Positions 1-11,800 of a stretch of DNA of 64,000 bases are shown here, one piece after another. The notes beneath the pieces were generated by a model that was not told where the DNA came from, made no database searches, and was given only the letters and a program-made list of their open reading frames with translations. The DNA lies in NCBI RefSeq assembly GCF_018143015.1, contig NC_054741.1, forward strand, positions 14,941,736 to 15,005,735, written 5' to 3'. The number at the start of each line of letters is the position of its first letter. Within the stretch, counting starts at the first letter, position 1. Made by a program: the position numbers and the translations under genes. The DNA is from Lytechinus variegatus. Taxonomy: Eukaryota; Echinodermata; Echinoidea; Temnopleuroida; Toxopneustidae.

Positions 1-277
1 AGTCATATGATAGAAAACTTAATTATTCCCCCAAAGATATCAAAACTTTGCTCAATTGTGGTATCATATAAAAACTGCCCATACACAGTCCCAGTATCTA
101 AATAAGACAGTAAAAATGTTTCAATTTCAAGTTTTTGGCCTTAATAATGACATCATGACTGCCCCACTACCCCACTGCCGGCCTTCAGACAAATTGTTAC
201 TTATGATCAACATATACTCTGGAGGGACCTAAAGTTAACGAGGACGCAGTTCTTCTAGTTCTTCTCTGCATTTGAAA

Positions 278-807
278 CCCGGGGGGGGGGGGCACTTACA
301 TTGACGAGTGGATACCATGCGCGACCAAAAAGCACGTAAAAAGGATGTCTTTTCACGATAGGGCACGTTACGTACGTAACGTGATAAGGGTGTCAAAAAC
401 ACAAAAATAATGAAAAAAAGGGTATCTATATTTCGCTAGGAAAATTACGTGTTTAGGGTCAAATTTGCGGGGATGATAGAACAAAATTAAAATGTTTTAT
501 AAAGGATGTCCTTTTTGCCCCAAAACTTCGTGTTTAGAGTCCGATTTGCGCGAGGTATAGAAGGTGGGGTCGTACTAAACCAAATAAGGTATAAGCCAAC
601 GAACGAAGGACCAACAATAAAACATTCCTGTACTTGTTTAGGGGTTCATTTCAGGGAATATTTGCCAAGAGTATCGTTTAATTTGTTTCCAATACTTGTT
701 AAGGGGTGCATTTTCAGAATATGGAAATTACGTGTTTAGGGTGCTTTTCGAGACCCAATGGTCGCGCATGGTATCCACTCGTGAATGGAAGTGGCCCCCC
801 CCCCCGG
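278..807. mobile_element. Non-autonomous DNA transposon with poly-G/poly-C ends
   Basis: The two ends are inverted copies of each other: a G run, then CACTTACATTGACGAGTGG and GGATACCATGCGCGACC on the left, mirrored on the right. The flanks carry the same eight bases, ATTTGAAA, at 270-277 and 808-815, which reads as an 8-bp target-site duplication. The inside holds several imperfect direct copies of ATTACGTGTTTAGGGT near 445, 525, 640 and 730, and a perfect 20-bp palindrome at 364-383. No transposase coding is visible. An 8-bp duplication fits hAT-like elements, but other superfamilies also make 8-bp duplications, so the superfamily is inference. Confidence 0.8.
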
Positions 808-959
808 ATTTGAAAGGGATGAAAATTTTTATCAAGGCGTAATAAATGAGATGCAGCATCCAAATATTCAGTACGGTATCCTTCATTTTTCTTATATATA
901 TTTCTCAAAATATGAAAAAGAGAAAAATTTCACTAGTGTCATATCGTGCCCCTCCCTCG

Positions 960-1121
960 ACCTCGACCTCTGGGAGCTGGGCGCCTCATCGATTTGCACT
1001 TCTGACATTATGACGTCATCTTCGCATTCCCATCACGTCGCCATTTTATCGGGATCCGCGTTGTTCTTGTTTCCAAAATTCTCGCACACTGTTCTTATTC
1101 TCGTTGTTTTCGCGAAAAATA
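960..1121 (+). promoter_or_regulatory. Probable BANP promoter and non-coding first exon
   Basis: This stretch is richer in CpG than its surroundings. It contains a perfect CRE palindrome, TGACGTCA, at 1011-1018 and a YY1-like GCCATTTTA near 1039-1047. It ends in a strong splice donor, GTAAGT at 1122, followed by an acceptor at 1239-1240. The position upstream of the BANP coding exons, on the same strand, suggests the transcription start and 5' non-coding exon of that gene. No transcript data are available, so the start site is not fixed. Confidence 0.45.
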
Positions 1122-1240
1122 GTAAGTCTCCCTACCAAATCAATGTCGAAATTTATGTTATTTCAATGTTTTTGATATTTGTAGTTTGATAAATTCGGGA
1201 TAGCTTGATATATTCATTAAGTTTAACGTTTTCCCAACAG

Positions 1241-1318
1241 ATGCCAATGCATTGTGAGGCTGTCGATGTAGGAGACGCGCGCTGTAACGGTTTGTGTAAT
1301 TTCGTAGCGGCTGCTAAG
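1241..1318 (+). other. Candidate second exon of BANP, possibly coding
   Basis: A good acceptor (pyrimidines then CAACAG) ends at 1240. The exon would open directly with ATG at 1241 and read 26 codons beginning MPMHCEAVDVGDARC. It would end at AAG before a weak donor, GTGCGA. The reading phase is 0, which would fit joining straight to the exon at 4146 but not to an exon beginning at 2881. It may instead be 5' untranslated. I do not recognise the short peptide. Confidence 0.3.
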
Positions 1319-1319
1319 G

Positions 1320-2850
1320 TGCGAAGTGTTCTCTGTTCTCGGCTTCTGTGACCCCATCGCCCGGCTGCGTCGGCCCAGTCACCGGCTTCAACCCCCTGAC
1401 TGTGTGGTGCACGGTGCGGTGCAACTCTTGTTAGTACAGTCAGACAGAGATATAACAACAAGTTCCAATACTATCTCTTTCACTTGCAGTCTTACTCTTG
1501 CACCCATTTTTTTTTTAAATTTGTTTTTGTGGCATTATCGTGATATTGCCTATGGAACTACCGTTCACTTCACACAGCAGCGCTTAGTTAATTCAGTCAC
1601 ACGCACTTCCCTATTTCCACTCATTCAATGAACAAGGTTATAATATAACCTTGTTCTCAGTTTTATTTCCATGTGTGGCGAAATAAGGGTGGCAATGTTT
1701 GGCTTATTTTCTCTTTTTCTTTGGGGAAAATGCTTGATTTTTTTACACTGACAGTTTCCATTACACCTATTATTCATACAACTTGGCACTTATTTAAATT
1801 TGCTTCTTTAAATCATTTTTTTCTTAAAAATGGAGATCAAAAAATGAAAATTTTCTTGCCATATAACTTTCCACCAATAGAGGGCGTACACAAATATATG
1901 CCCAAAATTCAAGTTTTTGAGCGCTCTGCAATCTAGTGAATGGAAAAAATTATTCCCAAGTTACTATTGAAAAATAAATTGCAACTGTATGGAAATTAGT
2001 AATTTTGGTCACAAAAGTGATATTTAATGATTTTTAAAGTGTGTGCTCTGTACAACATTGGCATACCATAGATAGTCCTACCTCTAGATTCCTCACAGGC
2101 AGGGTGGCAGTGAACAAGTGCCTATTTCCACCTCCATTCACTTTGTACACAAGTGCGCGTACACAAATCTACGAGTGGTTCCCAAAACCACAATTTTGGC
2201 TGTTTTTGCTTTAATAGTAGGCCTATACGAGTGATGATCATTCTGATTTTCTTTCCAACTCCATTCTCTTTTTTCTCTTGACTTTAATATAATTTTTAGT
2301 TCATTTTTAAAAGTTGCTAGTCTTACTTTGAATTTATTAGCCTAGATTTTTGGGATTAGCATGTATGAGCGACATCATTTTAATAAAGGGCGCAACTTAT
2401 GAAATACCCACAAATAACGTGAATATAAAAAGAGTGAATTCAGTTTCGTCAATTATCTTCAAAGACATTCTGACAATCTTTTCAAGGTTATATCATATCA
2501 CCCCCCTTCTGATTCATATTCCAGCTATCATTTGTTGAGGGGGCACAATTCAGGTACTATGCATGGTGGTGGGCCACTCTAAGAGCTGTGTGTCAATAGT
2601 GATCTATAATGAATTTGTTTGATGAAATTACATCTGTCTGCAGGAGAAGGAAATCTGACAGATTACATGAAATCTGTTGTCAAAGTTAAGACTTTAATTT
2701 GTCTGAAATTTTCTGTGATAGTGTCATCAAATGGAAACTTGTTGGATAGATATTCATAAAATTCTTTTGTGAAATCACACAATGAAACATCTGGTCCCAC
2801 TGATGATTTTATTTGTTGTATTTCTTGTAAGTAGGTGGACTGAATTGCAA
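1320..2850. other. Intron or 5' flank; no gene recognised
   Basis: This AT-rich DNA shows no convincing exon on the + strand. On the - strand, 2866-2663 reads a 67-codon open stretch with protein-like composition (for example EIQQIKSSVGPDVS) that I cannot assign. It overlaps the candidate BANP N-terminal exon region and may be a fragment of an old mobile element. Confidence 0.4.
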
Positions 2851-2852
2851 GA

Positions 2853-5800
2853 ATGTCTTTGCGCACATTGAGGACCCTCAGGTTAAGCGCTGGTCAGAAA
2901 CGCGGGAATGCTGATGAAGACCTTGCAACATCTGGTAAACCTGACGAGCCCCCAGCAAAGATTAAGAAGGGTAGAAAGAAGTCTGGAGAGGACTTGGCAA
3001 CTTCGCATGTTTGTCAAGTGAATATTAAGTCTTAATAGATGGATTAAAATTATAGATGTTGCACTATAGTACATTTACTTTTTATTTTGATTTATATTTC
3101 TTCCCAATCAAATGTTAGTAGTGTTATTAATGTACACGTGTCAGACCAGTCTATTGGTCTAAAGTTTTTTCCCCCCTTTGAAAGGGGAATCCAACCTTAA
3201 GGAAAATCAGACAAATTGATTGGTGAAAGTTTGAACAATATCGGACAAACAATAAGAAAGTTATGAAATTTTTAAAAGTTGTGAATTAATTTTGGTAATC
3301 ACTATACCCATGGAGACTTCAAATTGGCCACTAATATGATGTCATAGTGATGTAAGGCAAGGACTACCACGTTTCCATGTACTCCAATACATTAAAATGG
3401 CTAAAATTACATATTTTTTTTCAAAAGTTTCGCTTCAAATTATATTTTTCTTCCATGAGGACATAAAACAACATACTAGTATACCTGGGCTATATCTAGG
3501 TTACAGCCCAAGGGGAATGGGTACTTAGGAGAAAACCGCAAATCACTGATAATAAATTACATGGCCTATAGGGCAAATTTGTCCTTGTCCCTTGTCATAA
3601 TTATCCAGTTGCCAATTTGAAATCTACATAGTCTTAACAGAGATCTCATTTTTTAAAACAGCCATAACTTTCTTATTGCCTGTCCGATTTCTTACAAACT
3701 TTCGCCATTCTGTTTTATATTTTCCCCTTTTAAACACAACATATTATTATGACCAAGGCTGGATTCCCCTTTAATGCATTGTGCAGTGTAGCCTCTGATT
3801 ACAAAATAGAATTGTGTCAGGGTTTAACTTAAAACTTGATTCATCCATTAGGTGTGGGGTCATGAGGTCAAAAGTCAAACATGACATTACCTCTTACCTT
3901 TTGAGGGATCAGCCTCAATCTTGCTTCATATGTCTTTTAGACTGTTTGAGATGATCTGAGTGTATTTTGAGGCCATTATTTGATAATTTTAGAAGTAACT
4001 TTAAGTTGTATACCAGCAGTATATTCTGGTAACGACGGAGGCATCAGCAGAGGCACACATTTTTCTTTATACTTAAGGCTTATGTCATGTATCAGTTTGA
4101 ATTCATTTTAATTTGTTTCATATGTATTTATTACTTAAATCTTAGATGCGTGAGCGAACTGATGAGAGCACACAAACAGAACCGAGTAAGTACAGCAAAG
4201 TCTGCAATCTATGTAGAGCGAATACATGTAAATATTTCTCTGTTAGAAATTCTGAATGATGCTATTTTACAGTTTGCACATGATTTTCGCAATGCAAAAT
4301 GATATTCACACTGACAAGAAAAGGAGTGTTACATTTGCAGATAAGAGTACATAGTATGAAGACTAATTGTGTTTGACTACACTGTACCCTTCCTTTTCAA
4401 ACATTCTCTTGTCCCCTATTTCTTTTTTTTACATCACCAGGTAACTTCAGATCCAGTTTTTCAGAGATTGAAAAACGTTCTAAAGATGCACGGAGAAGGT
4501 TAAATGAATCGATCAGACAAAGGCGTAGTACTTCTACTATGAAGGTATCTTTAACTATACCAAATCATCCACAAAAATACAATAGGGTGATTCCATACGT
4601 GTCGTACGGGACATTTAGAGAACATTTGACAGTTTTTGACAAGAAAAAACAAAAAATATTCCAGTAACTATAGGTGGTCATCAACTACTACCAGAGTGTA
4701 AGAAAAACCAAGACTTAACATGACTTGAATTCACATCCTGTATAATACAGATTAAAAATAGTAATGTGTCGTACGGACGCAGAAAAAGTGGCTTTTTTAG
4801 AAACCTCAAGTTTGTACTCAAAAGTCTGTGAGTTGGGCAGATAAATTTCATAGAAACTGAACTCAAATTGACACTCAATTACCCAAGAACAAACACATTT
4901 ATAAAAGAAAGCAAAATAAACATTCATGAATAAATAAAGCAAATTATAATTTTCGAGAACATTGTGGCGTACGGGACATTCAAAATGTGTCGTACGGGAC
5001 ATCTCTAAATTGAAGCCAAACTTTCTTACTTTATGTCACTTTGACTTCTTCAATCACATTATTTGGCTGATGGTAATGATAATCCTATCAAACTAAGACA
5101 TTCATTAGGTTAGAAACCGCTATTAGGTGAATATTTCTGTCAATATATCATAAACAAAATAATGTGTCGTACGGGACAATTGTGTGTCGTACAGGACACT
5201 TCTGTGTCGTACGGGACACTTGTGTGTCGTACGGGACACTTGTGTGTTGTACAGGCACTTGCGTGTTGTACTGGGCAGCCTGAATAAATAAACATGAACT
5301 TTTTATCAATCAGAAGGAGCATTGCCCCTAAATTCTTGCTTATTTATGAAAAAATCTTTTAATAAGTAGTCATTCAGGACAATACAATTAAGTAACCTCA
5401 ATATATACAATTGGGAACAATATGTTATAATTTTTTCATGATGGGAAATGTACAAGTGTTCACAGCATTTTACGAGCCGAAAAACTTCAGGTTTTGTGTG
5501 AAGTTATATTTTAGGGAATTAATTGATGATTTCCAAACACTAAACAATGAATGAATGAAACTTTGTGTAAATTATGGGGCTAAAATGTTATAATTTTTTT
5601 AATAAAATGTATATCTACATGATATATGTCACAACTGTCACTTTTTTTGCTTTTTTTAGTCACAATTTTTTTTCTAAAGAAATGCGGTTCTACTTTTTCA
5701 AACCCATCTGCATTTCATGAAACCATATGGTTTGTCTTAGTTTCCAAATTTTTTTTTACAACTTGAAAAAAGTAAGGAGTTTCAATACTGTATTAAAAAA

Positions 5801-8800
5801 ATAGTGATCATCAAGGGAAGTCCAAATAGATGATCATGATGATTGATGTGTATTTTTTACATCTTATAATAATTCCACATTAGCATGCAAGAGGAAGTCA
5901 TCTTCCAGGCTAGGTTGAAATGATTATAAAAGTTTTCTTTTCATGCTCAATGAAAAGAAATTAACCTTGCTCTGATCAGTGAAAATCACCAGTTTAGCTG
6001 AAGGGATTCACAAAAGAATAAGCCTACATGAAATCAATTAAAATGTTTAGAATCACCTATTTCATGTTCTATGGAGATAAATAAAGTCCTTTTTCAGTTC
6101 ACTTTATGTTAAATCAATTAAATGAATTTAAATATGCCTACTATTTATGGTTTCTGAATCCAAATCCTGCAATTAAATGCATTATTATATTGTGTGTCGT
6201 ACGGGACATGTCCCGTACGACACAGCGTGTGTCGTACGGGACAACTTTTAATAGGACAATAATTGAAAAATGAAGGGCAGTAATTAGATCCTTATGGAAT
6301 AAATCGATCCCCCATGGGTCAAACAAAGAGAAACTGATTTTATGAAATTGCATCATCAAAAATAAAATTGTAGGAAAAACTTTTGCATTGTCATGTGTCG
6401 TACGGGACATTGCCAAAAATAGGTTCGGAAAAATCAGGGCTGCCCCTATTATGGATCATGAAAATGTTGTAGATATTATTTGGAACCATCATTGATATAT
6501 TATTCTATTGACCTGCAATATTTTCAATCTTCTCATGCTTTGCAAATAATTGTTTCAGGCGGAATTTGTACTTGACTATTCAATAAGCAAAATTATTGAA
6601 AATTTAAAATTCCATTGTTCTCCCCCCCAAAAACAATATCTGTCTTCACTTTTGGTTAAAACTCATAATTTTCATAAAATTTAGGTATCATAGTAAAATA
6701 CTACACTACTTATGACTTATTGAAAGCATGTTGAAAAAATTTATGATATTTTTGAAGTTCTAGTGTGGAATCGCCCTGTAGCTGTATGTGTGTGGCTCAC
6801 TGTCACACAAATTTGTGCTTTTCATAATACATGCAACACCAATGTTCATTTTTATGATAGGCCTGGCCGACATTACTTTTCCTGATAGGCTTATTATAGC
6901 ACACTGCTAGTGAGAATTGAGAAAAAAAATCAGAGGAATATTTAACTGAATTATGTATCCCTAGCACAAGGTATACATATATATGATGAGAACTACTGTG
7001 ATCCCAGGCCAAGTGTAGGGTTTGAATTCTAGGTGTTTTGAATCCTTTCGATGTCAAAACAGGGCCCTGTTGCATAAAATCACTATTATGGTAACTTTGT
7101 CATCCAATGGTAACTACCATGGTAACGATCAACAGCCAATCAGAATCAAGGATTCCATGGTAGTTGCCATTGGATAGCAAAGTCACCATAATGGTAACTT
7201 TTATGCAGTAGGCCCTGGTTCATCAGAGTATGATGTTGAATTCATTTGGCTGTCCAATCTCTCAGGGACGAATGACATTGCAATAAGGATGCAACTTGAA
7301 TGCTTGTATTTAGTGGTGTACAGATGGAAAAAAATTGAACGGCCAAGAAAAAAAAGATGAAATAGGAAAGAGAGAAGGGTGACTATTATGTCAAAATCTG
7401 TCACAAATTTCGATTTTTGTAATAAAAATGTTGAAATTTTTGCTCACTTGCTTTGCTTTCTTACAACTTTTTAAATATAATTTCCCCCACAATATGCCAT
7501 ATCTGGCCCCCTTAATATATTTTGCTCATTAAACCACTGTATGTATTTTAAAACACAAATCCAATTCTCTCCCCCTCTCTCTGTCTCAAATGTTTCTGTA
7601 ATACTCTCTTTTATGTCTTATTTCCTCCTTCCACATGTATCGCTGTATGTTTATGTTGTAATATTGATGTAACCATGTTCGAAATTCCAATTACCAAGAG
7701 TTTATATTTTCAGATAGGAATCATATTCATATTCAGAAGTATAATATTTTTGTCCTGATACTATTGATGGTGTACAGAACACAGTTTATTGGCAGATTTT
7801 TTGTTGGAATAAAATATGTTTTTTAAAATTAAAATTGAACCTCACAGGAATCTATGGCCGCTTTGAAGAAATCATTGGACTCACACTTCAAGACAGTGAT
7901 ATCTAAATTGCATGCCTGTCAGAGATCAAACAAGAGGCTTGAAAAGGAGATAGAAGAACTTAAAAGAGATCTTGGACAGAAGAGGACACCACGGTAAGCA
8001 GTTGCTAGTCCTATAGTATATGGTAGATAGGAAAAATCCATCATTTCTGGAGATTTCCTTAACAATTTCTGACATTTCACTATAATCCCCATTCACCGAT
8101 GGTAGTTCGTTAGTGTGAGCTCGCATGTGTTACCACTTCCACCAATTTCTTGCCTATATAGACCAAAGAAGAAGAGTCAATCTGACAGACCTGCTAATCA
8201 TGTCAAGGGTCCCAGACCTCACACTGTCATTGTGACGTTACCAGATGAACAGCTAGATGATCAGCTAAGGACATTGAAAGCTGAAGTTCAGAAGGAATGT
8301 GATGCTCAGAATACTGTGGAGATTCAAGCTGATGTGAAGCAGAATGAAATGGGTACAATATGTTATTCTTGTATACATTCATTCATTTGTTTGTTTGTCT
8401 GTGCATCCGTCTGTCCATCCCATCATTCATTCATTTGATTGATTTATTTGTAGTTTATCTATTTACTTTATAAATCTATCCATTGACAAATTTATTTATA
8501 TTTGTATTTATATATCTTTTTTGTTGAGTGATTAATTTATCCATTCCAAGTTTGAAGCATTCTTAGAGGTATTTCTAAACCTAATGTCATAGCTTCCATT
8601 GGTTAAGATGATGATAGATGAATGTCCTGCATGATGATTTGCCATGTTTGGGATTTGCTTTGATGTTCACCTGTAATAAAGATTTGTCATGAAATTTGTA
8701 TTGTTATCTTTCCAGAAGTGCAAGATGAGTTGACCGTTGATCATAAGGAAGAGAATTTTGAGGTGGAGCCTAAGCAAACACACAACACGGATGGAAACTT

Positions 8801-11800
8801 CACTTTCATCACTCTCAATTCTGAAGGTTAGTGTCCAACCTTTTGATGATTATCATCAAAATTTTGTTTTTTCATGATGATGGAGATGATAGTGGTGATG
8901 ATGATGGTGGAGGTGATGACTATGATGATGTGGGGGCATTGTGGTCTTAATGGTTACGACTCGTCTGTCAATCTAATGGATGTAGGTTCGATTCCTAGGC
9001 CATGGCATGTTTTCCTTCAGCAAGAAATTTACCCTCATTGTGCTGCACTCAACCCAGGTGAGGTGAGTGGGTACCGGTAGGAAGAAATTACTTGGATGCT
9101 TGAGCGCCCAATCAAGGTAGCCATGCTAAAGCCGGTGTAGTAATAACATAATGATGTTCAGCAAGACCCACTGGGAGAACAGTTTTCGGAACTGAAGTGG
9201 CTACCTCAAGTAAAATATGACATTATTATTATTATTTTATGAGGATGATGATGGTGATCATATTTCTATAATGATTTTTCTCAGTTTGGAGAGCGTCCCT
9301 CTCACAAGTGAGAGTTCGGATTTAGAGCCCCAGTTGGGTCAGTACAAAAAGACATTTAAAGATGGGAGTGGATGCTACCATGTTTGGCATTCAACAATTG
9401 AAGGGATATAGCAATGTCGATCTGGTGCTGCACAGCGGGGCAGCCAGGCCCACAATCAATTAGGCAAAATCAATTTTCAGAATATTTCCATTTTATATTT
9501 CTGTTTTTAACAATAAAATAAAAAGTATGGATTTTCAAAATATTTGATTAGTAAGATCAATTGGGAAATGTACAATAATTTAGATTTTCCTTTATTAATT
9601 CCTATTCTTTTTTATCCCCATTACAAAAATGGTTGACCCCCCCCCTCTTCACAACCTGCAATGTAGTTTTAACATTTGCAGTATCGGCATTTTCCAAACA
9701 CCTTTATGATAGTCTCCCAATTATTTATTGTTGATGTTGCTTTAAGTGCCTGATATTTTCTCCCAAATAACAGTAGACACTGCCTTGTTATAAAATTTAC
9801 ACTAAAAAGTTTGAGTCTCTTTCTAGCCAGGCAAAGCTTATCCTACTCTACACTTTATAGATAACAAGTAAATACTCATGCTCATGTTGTTTTTTACATG
9901 TCAGATATTTTACCTGATCAAGTCCTGTTTTATCCTACAGTTCCCATGGTAATAGTGCTTCTCAGCCAATCAAAATCGGTGACACGACATTTGCTCCGGC
10001 GACAATTTCTCCAGGCTTTATCTTGTTTGAGGTTAGGGTTGCGAAAGGGTTTTATGTTGGGTTTAGGGTATAGTGTTAAATCCAGGGTTGAAGTTGATTA
10101 TTCTATTAATGTATGGAATTTACAGCAGAGCAATTGTCGCCGGAGTAAATTTCATGGACCCATCAAAACCATGGTAAGTTGTCAGATCTGAGAACTTGAT
10201 GACAAAACATACTGATGGTGTCCCACTTATGCGATGATTCATGCCATAAGACATCTCTTCCATTTGAAAACTAATGAAATAGATTAGAGTTGTTCATATC
10301 ATTTCCATATTGGATTATTTTGAACAGAGGATTATCCAAATGGAAGTTGGTTAGGTGATGTGAACAGTCCAGCGATGAGAGTCAGGTGTAAAATAAACCC
10401 AACGTGAGTATACAACCTATATTTAGGTTTGCCGCTATTCCTATTCATTACTAGATTTAATGTATAATGTTTATGACCTGAAATAATTAAGAATATAAAG
10501 CACAAATGAGTTTTATTGTATTAATTTACACATTTTACAATTACATCAAAATGTATTTTTATTGGGCGCCCAGTCAAAATGAAATATCTGTGTATTTTAT
10601 CTTGTTCATATGATGCTCTTCAAGTATGGAATTCGTTGAAACTTTCAGGATATAGTCTTTTTATGTAGCTTCTTGATATCCAATTACCAAATGTGGGAAG
10701 TAAGTAAAATTCTCTGAAGCTGAATATGAAACAACCTTTTCCTCATTTGGTTCTTGTCAGTGTATTTGGTTTAATAGAAACATTTGTTCAAAGTCAAAAC
10801 AATATTTCATATACCAGGGTTGGTTAGAAAAAGGTATTATTTATATTGTTGATATGAACTACTGCATGTACGGGTACGTAAACATATTACCATTCTAATT
10901 TGAAGGAAAAAAGAAAATTCTTTCCTCATTTTATTTAAATCCAAAATAAGTTACTGAGGAAATATTTTCCCCATTTCTTTACCAAATGAGCCATATAGGG
11001 TTGAATAAGCATGTTACTATTTTAATGGAAAAAAACAAACAAACAAAATAACAGGTATTTCCTCATTTTAGTTAAATCCAATAAATTTAATAATGGAGGT
11101 GATATTTTCTCATTCTTTACAGTGAGATGGTTCACATTATGAACATGTACAAGTCAGCTGACAAGCTTGCTCTCAAGTTGTTGGATTTCCTGTTTGACAA
11201 GGAGACCCAGGCAGTCTCGAATCTCTCTGGTACCGGCAAACATAAAAAGAAGAAACTTGATCCATTACTCATCTATGGCATTCACTGTGAGTGTGGGCAA
11301 AGCTTTGATCTTTTTTTTTTTTGGGGGGGGAGTAGGGAGCTTTTAAAAGGATTTTATCAACTTCCATTCATATTTTTTTTACAAATTTAACCATCAGTCT
11401 CTCAATTGTTTGCAAATTTACACTTACTCACTGGTGTGCGTGTGGAATTTAATTTACTTGATAGGTTCAAGTGATGTATTGATTATAAAGAAGAAGTCGC
11501 AATTGATGATTGCAAATAATAAGATTATTGTATCACCCTCTAAGTCTTCCATGTGTACATTCGACCAATGACTTACATGTACAGGTATGAATCACATTAA
11601 AACATGTGATTGCTAATAGTGCATTTGAAAAACAATTATATTCTTGTACAGGTCATCTAGTGAAGCATTGTGGGATTACAAATGAAGACTGGTATCGGAT
11701 CAGACTAAACATAGATTCCAAGTGCCGCACAGCATTTAGACGTAAACAAAAGGGTCTGGAACTCTACCCCAAACAGATCAAGAAGGAAAGAGTTTGTTCG

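Noticed and set aside
5140-5322. Cysteine/histidine-containing open frame on the minus strand
   Set aside because: Its repeated CPVRH pattern is the GTGTCGTACGGGACA motif translated, not a zinc-binding protein.
8985-9000. Functional tRNA gene at the SINE head
   Set aside because: The B box is good, but the A box and stems are degenerate and the sequence continues into a SINE body and tail.
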